Of a DNA stretch of 64,000 nucleotides, positions 1 through 8,429 are shown piece after piece. The stretch comes from Sphingobacteriales bacterium (GTDB taxonomy: Bacteria; Bacteroidota; Bacteroidia; Chitinophagales; JADIYW01). Every line of letters begins with the position of its first letter. The first letter of the stretch is position 1. Both the position numbers and the translations under genes were made by a program. Location of the stretch: NCBI GenBank assembly GCA_016721245.1, contig JADKIQ010000004.1:62001-126000 (forward strand), written 5' to 3'. The notes beneath the pieces are model-generated. The model made no database searches, had not been told where the DNA came from, and was given only the letters and a program-made list of their open reading frames with translations.

Positions 1-690
1 CAATGCTGCCCTTTGGAAGCGTATAGGAGTATCCCTGACAAAAAGAAGCGCTAATAGACCTTAAAGATCTGTTTTTTTGAGTCAGGTTGGTGGTAACAAT
101 GGAATCACAACCTATGGAATTGACTAAAGTATCCGTATAAGTACCGGCATTGCTGACTACTCTACCCGTAGGAAGTGTAAAAGTATTGCCTTGGCAAAAA
201 GAGGCGCTGACAGAGCTGACAGATCTGTTTTTTTGTGTCAGGTTGGTGGTAACAATAGAATCACAACCAATGGAATTAATCAGTGTATCGATATAGGTGC
301 CTGCACTGCTTACAACTCTTCCCTTTGGAAGCGTATAGGTATAACCCTGACAAAAAGAAGCACTGATAGAGCTGACAGATCTGTTTTTTTGAGTTAGGTT
401 TATGTTGATAAGGGAATCACAACCGATGGAATTAATCAAAGTATCCGTATATAAACCTGCACTGCTTACAACTCTGCCCTTTGGGAGCGTATAGGTATAT
501 CCCTGGCAAAAAGAGACGCTGATAACTCTGACTGAATTATTTTTTTTCGATAGGTTAACTGTTATAATAGAATCTCTTCCGGTAGGTGATATAAGGTTAC
601 TGATATATATACCGGGAGCAGATACTCTTCTTCCATCCGGTAATATAAAATTACTTCCTTCGCAAAAAGAAGCATTTTGAGTTGTATAAA
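1..690 (-). repeat. In-frame tandem repeat, about 156 nt (52 aa) per unit
   Basis: The CAAAAAGA-containing SFCQG codons recur at about 32, 189, 345, 502 and 658, a spacing of 156-157 nt. The unit is a whole number of codons and the reading frame is kept. Units nearest the edge are almost identical. The first unit (near 600-690) is more diverged (CEGSNFILPDGRR). It is a protein repeat array and not a CRISPR. Confidence 0.9.
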
Positions 691-2041
691 CAGGAATCTG
701 ACGTAATTGTATGTCAACATTCAGTGTTGTTCCATTTATAAGTGTAGCCTTGAAAAATTTAGTAATATAACCTGCTTTTTCTGCTTTAAAATTGGTTAGG
801 CCTGCTTTTGCTGAGCCGGTTTTGTACAAACCATCAATGTCAGAGTTGGCAGAAATAGCCGTATCCACAAAACTGATTTTGACGTTAGATAAAACTTGTG
901 TGGTATTGGTGTCAGTAACGATGCCCTGAATTCTGGCCCCGCGAACATAGGTTGGTTTTACCACATACAAGCCCATTTTCATATCACTAAGTGAAATAAC
1001 CCCGGATTTATAGAATCCCCAGGCACCCCAAACGCCGTTTTCCGTTCTGGTGGAGGTAGGTTGTGTATCGTAATAACCAACCGGAATCACATTGGTCGGA
1101 TCAGAAGCATCAAAAATAGCCACACCGTCAGAATAGTAGGAGCCAATAACAAAATCGTTCAATACATGTACGTTGTGCAGAATTTCCTGATTAGTGGGAG
1201 ATACCTTGAATTCACACAATTGACGGATATTACTTAAATCCGAGATATCGTAGGCTTCAGCGGGTAAATTAAATTCTTCATGGGTAACAAACAATGTTTT
1301 GCTGTTGTCAGACAGCCACATATTGTGAATGGTATTGTATGCAGTGGCAAAATCCTGAATTTTGACTGGATTTGACCGGTTGCGGATATCCCACACAGTA
1401 AATCGGTTGTTATAAATATGTGCTTCAAACAAGGTGTCGTTCCTTGCATAGCAGTCGTGCACATAATTAGTACTGGTTCCGGAAGGCGAGGGTGTGTATC
1501 CAACAAATGTCGGTCTTTTTGGATTTGGTTTTAAATCATAGATGATGGTGCCGTTTTGACCGCCACCATTGATATTTATCCTGCCACCGTTCAGATATAA
1601 GAAACCTTTCTCATCTATAAACAATGAGTGATTTCGGGTAATATAATCATTTGGGGTGCTACCTTTAAAAGTATCCGCTTTTCCACCTGGTAGCTGGCTT
1701 AAATCGTATATCAGGATGCCTTCGGAATTGGTAGTGTCATTGTCCTGAGTTATGTACGCATAGTTTTTGTAGGTCTGGCATTCCCGCCATGTTCCCTGTT
1801 TTCCATTAATAAATTTCACTTCCACCGGTGTGGTTGGTGTGGTAATATCTACTATAGATAAACCTTTAGTGGTACCTACCAATGCATATTCCTTGTTGTT
1901 AATGGTGTCATTCCATCCCCAGCTTCCGGAGAGATTCTGACCGGTATATGTTTTTTTGCCTAATAGCTGAAAATTGTACTGTGCAAATAGGTGAGAGGTT
2001 ACAACGATTAAGCAGGTTGTAAGGAAAAGTGATTTCTTCAT
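1..2041 (-). CDS. Secreted choice-of-anchor-B/LVIVD-like protein with tandem 52-aa repeats (C-terminus outside window)
   Basis: About 680 residues are visible and the frame is still open at the window edge. The protein begins with a clear signal peptide (MKKSLFLTTCLIVV...FAQ). A beta-propeller-like region with LVIVD/choice-of-anchor-B character follows (NNRFTVWDI, SDGVAIFDASDP). Next comes a CarboxypepD_reg-like segment (ARIQGIVTDTNTTQVLSNV). From about residue 460 there are at least four near-identical 52-residue repeats, each containing SFCQGxTxTLP and SIGCDSI. This layout is typical of T9SS-exported surface proteins, but the expected sorting domain would lie outside the window. The start is 8 nt after the stop of the binding-protein gene, so it probably shares a transcript with guaA. 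Exact function unknown. Confidence 0.85.
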   Translation of the reverse strand, partial: MKKSLFLTTCLIVVTSHLFAQYNFQLLGKKTYTGQNLSGSWGWNDTINNKEYALVGTTKGLSIVDITTPTTPVEVKFINGKQGTWRECQTYKNYAYITQDNDTTNSEGILIYDLSQLPGGKADTFKGSTPNDYITRNHSLFIDEKGFLYLNGGRININGGGQNGTIIYDLKPNPKRPTFVGYTPSPSGTSTNYVHDCYARNDTLFEAHIYNNRFTVWDIRNRSNPVKIQDFATAYNTIHNMWLSDNSKTLFVTHEEFNLPAEAYDISDLSNIRQLCEFKVSPTNQEILHNVHVLNDFVIGSYYSDGVAIFDASDPTNVIPVGYYDTQPTSTRTENGVWGAWGFYKSGVISLSDMKMGLYVVKPTYVRGARIQGIVTDTNTTQVLSNVKISFVDTAISANSDIDGLYKTGSAKAGLTNFKAEKAGYITKFFKATLINGTTLNVDIQLRQIPVYTTQNASFCEGSNFILPDGRRVSAPGIYISNLISPTGRDSIITVNLSKKNNSVRVISVSFCQGYTYTLPKGRVVSSAGLYTDTLINSIGCDSLININLTQKNRSVSSISASFCQGYTYTLPKGRVVSSAGTYIDTLINSIGCDSIVTTNLTQKNRSVSSVSASFCQGNTFTLPTGRVVSNAGTYTDTLVNSIGCDSIVTTNLTQKNRSLRSISASFCQGYSYTLPKGSI

Positions 2042-2048
2042 AAAATAA

Positions 2049-3446
2049 CTAAGGTGTTGCTATGACAAAAGTACCGTTTAGGTACTTGTAAAGATACAAA
2101 AATGTATTATCGTAGTAATCAAGCTCTCCATTTTTATTCAAAACTGGTTTAAACTGGAATTTGGTCTGTGTATTATCAAAATCAGCGGAATAATTGTAGA
2201 CATTATCCTGAAGTGCCTGATTTTTATCCAGCAAGTAAAATAAATGCATCATCAGGTCATAAGCCTGACAACTTGTTTCCGAAGCTTTCTTTTTGTGTTT
2301 GTCTTCATACTTGGCCGCAAAAAAGCTGTAATTCGGGTTGCTGCTGTTAAAAGGGAAAACGGTGTACACCGAATGCGGGTTTTTAGCATCCACTAATGCT
2401 TTTATATCTTTTGCTGCCGAGGAAGTAAATATCTGCAGATGGTTTTTTATTGGTTTTAGTTTTGCTATAACTGATTTTATATAACTATCTTTCGATGAAT
2501 AGATTAAAATAATTCTTTCACTTAAAGTATCACTCCAGGCCATTGATTTCGAAGCATCACTCCATGCCTGTAAGGAAGTATATTTTATGCCGGCATAGCC
2601 ATAGTACTTATCGGCAACAGACTTCAGAATTTCTATACTTTCAGCAGTAGAATCCTGTCCGTCATATACCACTTCCAGTGTTTTTGACGAATATTTTGTT
2701 TTGGTTTGTTCCAAAATGAATGAATATTGTGCTTTTACAGAGCCAACTGCATTGAAATAATAAGGATTGTCTCTGATATACATGGAGTTAGCTAAAGGCG
2801 AAACTAAAGGAATCTGGTTGTTTTTTGCCAAATCAGCTGCAGTCTTCAGGTTTTTAAAGTACAAGGGGCCAATGATATAGTCTACATTTGGAAAGGGTTT
2901 CTGTTTAAAAAGAGAAACCATCGTCAGGGAGTCATTTTTGTCGTCTAAGAAATATACATTTGTTTTAAGGTGTTCACTTTCAAACTTTTCGCGTGCCATC
3001 TGGCAGCCAAGATAGAACTCCATAGCATTCTTAGAATCAACCCCTAGCTGTTTGGTGGTGTCATCTGCATACTGACCTAAAGGAATCTGGCTCAGGTTGA
3101 AAGGGAGGATAACTGCTACATTATAAACACGGTTCTCGTTATTGTTTAACGGCTTTGTATTTTTTACAGAAGTATTTGTATTAGTGTTAGTTGTGTTTGT
3201 TTGGTTAGAGTTGTTGTCTAAGTCAAAAATTACAGGTTTCTTAGAAACGGAGTCCTCGTATGCTTTTGAAGTGTTAGAGAAATTAGGCTCCTTATTATTT
3301 TCTTTTGTTTGAATAGCCACTACCTCCACATTTTTGGTGGTGGTGATTTTTTTTGAAGCACAAGATGAAATACCTGCTATTATTATAAAGAAAACCAATA
3401 AGTTATTCCCATTCAATAGTCGCAGGCGGTTTTGAACTGATGTCAT
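2049..3446 (-). CDS. Lipoprotein with periplasmic-binding (Peripla_BP_6-like, type I) fold
   Basis: 465 residues. A hydrophobic N-terminus ends in a lipobox-like GISSC, followed by an Asn/Thr-rich linker (NNNSNQTNTTNTN) and a domain beginning VYNVAVILPFNLSQ. That domain has alternating alpha/beta character (VDYIIGPLYF, LEVVYDGQDS, ILIYSSKDSYI) like amino-acid ABC-transporter binding proteins. In Bacteroidota such proteins are often linked to peptidoglycan-type LysM proteins; no LysM is visible here. The ATG at 3446 overlaps guaA by 44 nt. A TTG at 3416 would give a more usual lipoprotein leader and is an alternative start. Family confident, ligand unknown. Confidence 0.75.
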   Translation of the reverse strand: MTSVQNRLRLLNGNNLLVFFIIIAGISSCASKKITTTKNVEVVAIQTKENNKEPNFSNTSKAYEDSVSKKPVIFDLDNNSNQTNTTNTNTNTSVKNTKPLNNNENRVYNVAVILPFNLSQIPLGQYADDTTKQLGVDSKNAMEFYLGCQMAREKFESEHLKTNVYFLDDKNDSLTMVSLFKQKPFPNVDYIIGPLYFKNLKTAADLAKNNQIPLVSPLANSMYIRDNPYYFNAVGSVKAQYSFILEQTKTKYSSKTLEVVYDGQDSTAESIEILKSVADKYYGYAGIKYTSLQAWSDASKSMAWSDTLSERIILIYSSKDSYIKSVIAKLKPIKNHLQIFTSSAAKDIKALVDAKNPHSVYTVFPFNSSNPNYSFFAAKYEDKHKKKASETSCQAYDLMMHLFYLLDKNQALQDNVYNYSADFDNTQTKFQFKPVLNKNGELDYYDNTFLYLYKYLNGTFVIATP

Positions 3447-4941
3447 ATACTACTCTATTTATACCTTTTACGTTATTGATAATCTCATTCGAAACCCGTG
3501 CCAGAAATTCATATGGCAAATGGCACCAGTCTGCCGTCATTCCATCTACGCTGGAGACAGCCCGCAAAGCTACAACATTTTCGTAAGTTCTTTCATCACC
3601 CATTACACCCACGCTTTGCACCGGTAAATACATGACGCCGGCTTGCCACACTTCGTTGTACAGTCCTTCTTTTTTCAGGCTTTCAATGAAGATATAGTCT
3701 GCTTTTTGCAGAATTTCCACTTTTTCCGCCGTTACATCGCCCAAAATACGGATACCCAGCCCTGGACCCGGGAATGGATGCCGGTGGAGGATGTTTTCCG
3801 GCAGTTCCAGTGCTTTTCCCACTCGTCTCACCTCATCCTTGAATAAACGGTTGAGCGGTTCTATGATTTTCAGGTGCAGCGTTTCCGGTAAGCCGCCCAC
3901 ATTATGGTGCGATTTAATCTTGGCGGATGGTCCGTGTACGGAAACCGATTCGATGACGTCCGGGTAAATGGTGCCCTGCCCCAGCCATTTTACATTTTCC
4001 AGCTTGTGGGCTTCTTCCTGGAAGACATCTATAAAAACTTTTCCAATCACTTTGCGCTTGGCTTCCGGTTCGGAGATGCCTTTCAGTTCATCGTAAAATC
4101 TGTCGGAGGCATCCACGCCGATCACATTTAAACCGAGGTGTTTGTAGGAATCCAGTACGGATTCAAATTCCTGAAATCTCAATAATCCGTTGTTTACAAA
4201 TATGCAAACTAATTGGCTACCAATAGCTTTATGCAATAAAAGTGCAGCAACACTTGAATCTACGCCACCGCTCAAACCCAGCACTACATTATCTGTTCCC
4301 ACCTGATTTCGGATGTCAGCCACCGTTTCTTCAATGAAGGAAAGCGGTGTCCAGTCCTGACGGCAACCGCAGATATGTACCACGAAATTACGCAGTAAGG
4401 TTTTGCCATCTATGGAATGTGTCACTTCCGGGTGGAACTGAATGGCATACACTTCTTTGTCTTTTTGCTTGAAAGCCGCCACCGGAATCGAATCGGTGGT
4501 AGCGAGCAGTTCAAAATTAGGGGGCAGCTTCAATACAGAATCCCCATGGCTCATCCAAACCTGAGATTTGGGTGTAACTTCCTTAAAAAGTTTATTTGTC
4601 GGTTCAATATAGTCCAGATGGGCTCTGCCGTACTCTCTTTTAGACGAACGTTCCACTTTGCCGTCGAATACATGCGCCATGTATTGAGCACCGTAGCAAA
4701 CGCCTAAAATGGGCAGCTGGTATTGTTCTATCACTTCTTTTACCGGAAATTGCAGCGCATCTTCCTGTAAAACGGAAAACGGAGAGCCGGAAAGGATAAT
4801 TCCGCTGAAATCACGTTTTTCGAGGACATTTAAGTGGTTATACGGGTGAATTTCGCAATAGACGTTCAGTTCGCGGATTCTTCTGGCGATTAACTGGGTG
4901 TATTGGGAGCCGAAGTCGAAAATGAGAATTTTGGAGTGCAT
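3403..4941 (-). CDS. guaA: GMP synthase (glutamine-hydrolysing)
   Basis: 512 residues, normal for the family. It converts XMP to GMP using glutamine and ATP in the cytoplasm. The class I amidotransferase domain covers about residues 1-195, with nucleophile C82 in GVCYGAQ and H170/E172 in QFHPEVTH. The ATP-pyrophosphatase P-loop SGGVDS is at 224-229. The C-terminal dimerisation domain carries PFPGPGLGIRILG and ends in the classic KPPATIEWE. The start is placed at MHSKILIFDFGSQ, which matches homologues; an upstream in-frame codon would add 11 unlikely residues overlapping the promoter. A TACCTTTG -7 box lies just upstream. Confidence 0.97.
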   Translation of the reverse strand: MHSKILIFDFGSQYTQLIARRIRELNVYCEIHPYNHLNVLEKRDFSGIILSGSPFSVLQEDALQFPVKEVIEQYQLPILGVCYGAQYMAHVFDGKVERSSKREYGRAHLDYIEPTNKLFKEVTPKSQVWMSHGDSVLKLPPNFELLATTDSIPVAAFKQKDKEVYAIQFHPEVTHSIDGKTLLRNFVVHICGCRQDWTPLSFIEETVADIRNQVGTDNVVLGLSGGVDSSVAALLLHKAIGSQLVCIFVNNGLLRFQEFESVLDSYKHLGLNVIGVDASDRFYDELKGISEPEAKRKVIGKVFIDVFQEEAHKLENVKWLGQGTIYPDVIESVSVHGPSAKIKSHHNVGGLPETLHLKIIEPLNRLFKDEVRRVGKALELPENILHRHPFPGPGLGIRILGDVTAEKVEILQKADYIFIESLKKEGLYNEVWQAGVMYLPVQSVGVMGDERTYENVVALRAVSSVDGMTADWCHLPYEFLARVSNEIINNVKGINRVVYDISSKPPATIEWE

Positions 4942-4944
4942 GTG

Positions 4945-4952
4945 CAAAGGTA
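4945..4952 (-). promoter_or_regulatory. Bacteroidota -7 box for guaA
   Basis: On the minus strand the sequence reads TTTG, 19 nt, TACCTTTG, CAC, ATG. This matches the Bacteroidota primary-sigma consensus TTTG/TAnnTTTG. The box ends 3 nt before the guaA ATG, so transcription should begin at or next to the start codon (leaderless). The surrounding AAAAGGC-rich repeat could produce the match by chance. Confidence 0.5.
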
Positions 4953-5084
4953 AAAGGCAAAACCCAAAAGGCAAAGAGGAAAGGCCAAAAGTTATTAAGA
5001 TTTCAGCAAATGTGATGAACGATTGAACGAATTAGGGTTCATTGGCAGTGCTTGCCAATTATATAGCTTGGTTTTGTTTGCTGC

Positions 5085-5564
5085 TTACTCAGAAAGTTTG
5101 TAAATATATTCTTCAATCTCTGTTTGCCGGGCATTTGCAAAGCCTTTATCCGTTCCGATTTTTACAAAACCGCATTTCTCTAAAACCCTTTGTGAGCCGA
5201 AATTGTCAAATGCAACCCGACCGTAAATTGGCCTGCTTTGCTCAATCTGCAAAAATGCGCTAAGCGCAGCGGTCGCAATTCCCTTTCCCCAGAATTTCCG
5301 GTCCATCCAGTAGGTAATTTCCGCTTCCTCTTCTATAACATATTTTGAAATACTGCCGGCAATTTCCCCATCTGCCATAATAGTCCGCATATGTATGCTT
5401 GGATCGGTCAAATACCCTGAGTATCTTTCTACATAAGCAGTTTTGTCATTCGTGTCTTTTGCGGTAAATGCGGCTAAATAACTGGCTTCTTTGTCCAGTT
5501 GAAACTGAAAAAAGGCATTTAAATCCTCCTTTTTTACTTCCGCCAGTGTAATATTGATGTTCAC
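5085..5564 (-). CDS. GNAT-family N-acetyltransferase (RimJ/RimL type)
   Basis: 159 residues. The acetyl-CoA-binding motif is visible as DRKFWGKGIATAALSAF, with the late GNAT motif VAFDNFGSQRVLEKCGFVKIG. An ITYWMDRKFWGKG context is typical of the RimJ/RimL branch that acetylates protein N-termini or small molecules; the substrate here is unknown. The start codon is GTG, since no ATG lies in frame nearby. It stands alone between guaA and a small accessory island. Confidence 0.88.
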   Translation of the reverse strand: MNINITLAEVKKEDLNAFFQFQLDKEASYLAAFTAKDTNDKTAYVERYSGYLTDPSIHMRTIMADGEIAGSISKYVIEEEAEITYWMDRKFWGKGIATAALSAFLQIEQSRPIYGRVAFDNFGSQRVLEKCGFVKIGTDKGFANARQTEIEEYIYKLSE

Positions 5565-5754
5565 AATGTTGAAATATAGAATTTTTTATTGTTTTAAGGT
5601 GTTTTAAGGTGGGACTTTAACGTTTTGTGGCTTTGTGTTCGGTGTGGGGTAGAAAGTTCTATTGCTCAAATTTGTACAAAAGTTCATAGAAAGTTCAACT
5701 GATGAGCCAAGTACAAAAGTCACACAGACGCAAAACTACTGTTAGCAGAAGTTT
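5565..5754. other. Non-coding spacer with short direct repeats
   Basis: No gene recognised. The spacer holds short direct repeats: TTTTAAGGTG twice near 5593-5611, TAGAAAGTTC twice (5650-5695) and GTACAAAAGT twice (5676-5720). At 5740-5748 lies TGTTAGCAG, which pairs with CTGCTAACG at 6629 on the far side of the next gene. Confidence 0.5.
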
Positions 5755-6643
5755 TTATTCTTTGTAATTGGGTATTGTCCATTTCGCCATATTCCAATTC
5801 ACTTTGTATGGGTATATTTCATAAGTTGCATCATCTTCGTTTATTGTATATCCTTGTTCAGAATTTACTTTTGCTTCTCTCATTATATTTCCGCATTGAT
5901 TTTGTCATCTTTTTGCAACAAACATAATCCCTTGTAGTATTTGGCGTCTGAGAAATTGGTATAAATTTTAAGTGTTTTGTCAAAAAAAGTAATCGCTTTG
6001 TCGTAATTCCTTAATTCGTATTGGATAATACCCATATAAAATAAATCTAAAAAATGTATCCAGCTTTCTCCATGCTCTTTTATCGTTTTCTCAAAGTCAT
6101 TTTGTAATATGCGCTCAGCTTTCTCAAATTCATTTAATTGCAAATGGCATAATGAAATATAAAAAGGATAGGAATGGTCATTTTGATAGGCATAGCCAAA
6201 TTCTTTTTCAGCCATTTCCATATCAGTAATGGCTCCTATGTAATCTTTCTGAAAAATACATTTCAAATAGCCTCTTCGCCCCAAATAATTTGCCCTGTCA
6301 TACAGTACCGCTTTGTCATAAGAACGTAGGGCTAAGTCATACTTTTTCGATTTCCAAAGTGGCAATGCTTTCCGTTGCCAAAGCAGCGCAATAGTTGAGT
6401 CTTGTTTTAGTGCAAGATTAATAATATCGTCCCAACCTTGTAGTATGTAGTGATACTTATAAGCACCATTTTTTAAATATTTATCAATAATTGTGTCTTG
6501 CATTGCCGTATTGTTTTGGATTTGTGCAAAAGTGTAACTATTTAAAAGGAGCAGAATAAATATTGTAATGTATTTTTTCATTTTTAAATTCGTTGTTGCT
6601 AGAGTAATTTTTTGGGGCTCCAAAATTTCTGCTAACGTTCTGA
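5740..6643. repeat. Inverted repeat bracketing the TPR gene
   Basis: GTTAGCAGAAGTTTT begins at 5741, just past the 3' end of the TPR gene. The complement of 6623-6637, just before the 5' end, reads GTTAGCAGAAATTTT. The two arms match at 14 of 15 positions in opposite orientation. Confidence 0.55.
5755..6581 (-). pseudogene. TPR-repeat secreted protein, probably frameshifted near its 3' end
   Basis: The main frame (6581 to 5883) starts MKKYITIFILLLLNSYTFAQ, a signal peptide, and carries several tetratricopeptide-like units (YDLALRSYDKAVLYDRANY, YDKAITFFDKTLKIY). It stops at a TAA at 5885-5883. The overlapping frame begins with an ATG sharing one base with that stop and encodes 42 residues containing GYTINEDDATYEIYPYKVNW. 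That sequence resembles the usual C-terminal tail of Bacteroidota TPR proteins of this kind. A one- or two-base deletion near 5883-5900 therefore most likely split one gene. Role unknown. Confidence 0.7.
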
Positions 6644-6741
6644 AAATTGGCGTGTTTAGCACCAACCAACACTTATTTACAAATTAAATTTATTACACAA
6701 AACTTGAATTACAAAATCTACCACAACTAGTGCCAATTTTT

Positions 6742-7251
6742 TGTTGGCAGCTGGTTTTATTTTCTAACAATATAATTCTGTTCTTGCAAATTAAATTCTG
6801 AATTTATCAAATTATATCTGAATTCATTGTATTTAAATGATGTACAGCAATTAGAATTATGTTGAATAACATCTAAGTATAATGTGTCAATTTCGTTTCT
6901 TGTTAATTCTATGTAATAGTTTTTGATTCCTGAAGCACTCTTCCACGCAATTTCATTTGAAATTATTCTAGTCTTTTGTGATAAACTATCAAATTGAAAT
7001 TCTAACTGAAATTCTTTTGTGGTACTATTTTCCTGATAATAAATATGTATTGAGTCTTTTTGTAAAAACCAGAACTTATTAAGTCTGTTGAATCTAATTT
7101 GTTAATTATTCGGAATGCAAAAGAACTAGGTGGTGTAAAACATTCTGGACATCTTTTAATTTTATTACAAGATGAAATAAAAATAATTAATAATATAAAT
7201 GTTGCGTTTTTCATTTTATTTTTTTGTGATACGGTCAAACTTGCTGCCAAC
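6742..7251. repeat. Inverted repeat bracketing the small lipoprotein gene
   Basis: GTTGGCAGC begins at 6743 after the 3' end of the gene. The complement of 7243-7251 before the 5' end also reads GTTGGCAGC, followed in both arms by a GTTT after two mismatches. The 3' arm also forms a small hairpin TGCCAA/TTGGCA with neighbouring bases (6732-6750). Confidence 0.5.
6757..7214 (-). pseudogene. Small lipoprotein gene, frameshifted
   Basis: The first frame (7214 to 7002) starts MKNATFILLIIFISSCNK, a lipoprotein signal with Cys16, and then runs into unlikely sequence after IINKLDSTDL. From about 7083 the adjacent frame stays open to a TAA at 6759-6757 and reads NKFWFLQKDSIHIYYQENS, ending EQNYIVRK. 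A single missing base near 7078-7086 would join the two into a lipoprotein of about 150 residues. Function unrecognised. It is bracketed by an inverted repeat, TGTTGGCAG (6742-6750) and CTGCCAAC (7244-7251). Confidence 0.7.
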
Positions 7252-7361
7252 TCATAAATATACGCAACTCTATTTAAAAAATTATGCGCCAATACCTGCT
7301 AATTTGGGTGGCTTTGCGAATGTTTTTCGTTAATGACTATCTGAAATGCACCATAAGAGGC

Positions 7362-8429
7362 TTACATATAATCCGCATCGTAGCCCCAGCGGTATTCCAT
7401 CAGGTAACGAAGTGCTTCCTCTACATTCAGGCCTTCAAAAAGCGCTTTGTAGATATATTGGATAATCGGCAGCTTGATGCCGGTGGAATCTGCCAGTTTT
7501 TTGGAAATACTCACTGTTTTAATACCTTCCGCCACTTCCGAAGAGGTATCTATAATTTGCTGCAGGGTTTCGCCTTTCGCCAAACGCGCACCCACAGTGT
7601 AGTTACGGCTCATGGGAGAGGTGCAGGTAGCCACCAAATCTCCGATACCAGCCAATCCGAGGAAAGCCTGACGGTCGGCACCCATCGCCGTTGCCAGGCG
7701 GATAATCTCGCCCAAGCCGCGCGTAATCAAAAATGCCATCGCGTTTTGTCCGTAGCCTAAGCCACCCAAAGCACCGGCTGCCAGGGCCATGGAGTTCTTT
7801 AAAACCCCTGCCAGTTCCACTGCATAAATATCATGATTACTATATACTTGTAGTCGTTTACTTCTAATAGCACTTTCACCTTCGCGTATCACTTCTTCAA
7901 ACTTACTGGCGATCACCGTAGCCGCCGGATGCTGGTTGGCAATCTCTCTGGCAAGGTTGGGACCGCTCATACAACCCACTCGTTTTACGCAGGTTTCTTC
8001 CAGAATCACCTTACTCATGGTATAGATATCAGAAGGTTTTAAGATAATGTCTTTGTCGAGAATGGTTTTTCCCGGTTCCAGCTTGATGTCAAAACCCTTG
8101 GTGCAGTGTATCATCATATGGTCGGGACGCAGGAAAGGTGCCATACCCTGCATGACCTGACGGAAGGAATCTGAGGAAACCGAAGGAAACAAGAGATAGC
8201 AATTATTCGTAATTTCCTGTAAGTCACTGGTTGCCCGTATATTCGGATGAATGGTCTGTCCGTTGTTGATACGTTCCTTATTAATGATATCAACAGCTTC
8301 CTGCCGACGAGAGTAGAACAGCACTTCTCCGTTTTCTGCCAATAGATTGGCCACCGCAGTACCAAAACTGCCTGCGCCAATTACGCCAACCGGATGTTTA
8401 TCAGATGCACTTGTGGAGCCCATAGCCAA
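7362..8429 (-). CDS. gpsA: Glycerol-3-phosphate dehydrogenase [NAD(P)+]
   Basis: 355 residues, slightly longer than the usual 330-340. It reduces dihydroxyacetone phosphate to sn-glycerol-3-phosphate for phospholipid synthesis in the cytoplasm. The Rossmann loop GVIGAGSFGTAVA is near residues 15-27. The substrate-binding part shows SGPNLAREI, the catalytic-lysine motif GVLKNSMALAAG, and GLAGIGDLVATC. The start overlaps the end of the upstream acyltransferase gene by 29 nt (a second ATG at 8423 is possible), so the two genes are translationally linked. The next gene uses its product, glycerol-3-phosphate. Confidence 0.96.
   Translation of the reverse strand: MAMGSTSASDKHPVGVIGAGSFGTAVANLLAENGEVLFYSRRQEAVDIINKERINNGQTIHPNIRATSDLQEITNNCYLLFPSVSSDSFRQVMQGMAPFLRPDHMMIHCTKGFDIKLEPGKTILDKDIILKPSDIYTMSKVILEETCVKRVGCMSGPNLAREIANQHPAATVIASKFEEVIREGESAIRSKRLQVYSNHDIYAVELAGVLKNSMALAAGALGGLGYGQNAMAFLITRGLGEIIRLATAMGADRQAFLGLAGIGDLVATCTSPMSRNYTVGARLAKGETLQQIIDTSSEVAEGIKTVSISKKLADSTGIKLPIIQYIYKALFEGLNVEEALRYLMEYRWGYDADYM

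Noticed and set aside
1..690. CRISPR-like periodic repeats
   Set aside because: The period is 156 nt with in-frame coding and no spacers; it is a protein repeat.
4417..4707. 96-aa plus-strand frame within guaA
   Set aside because: Antisense shadow of conserved guaA sequence.
5740..7251. Integron-type attC array
   Set aside because: The sites do not fit RYYYAAC/GTTRRRY and no integrase is in the window; kept as an unexplained inverted-repeat finding only.
7284..7760. 158-aa plus-strand frame over gpsA
   Set aside because: Antisense to a fully conserved GpsA; no recognised motif.
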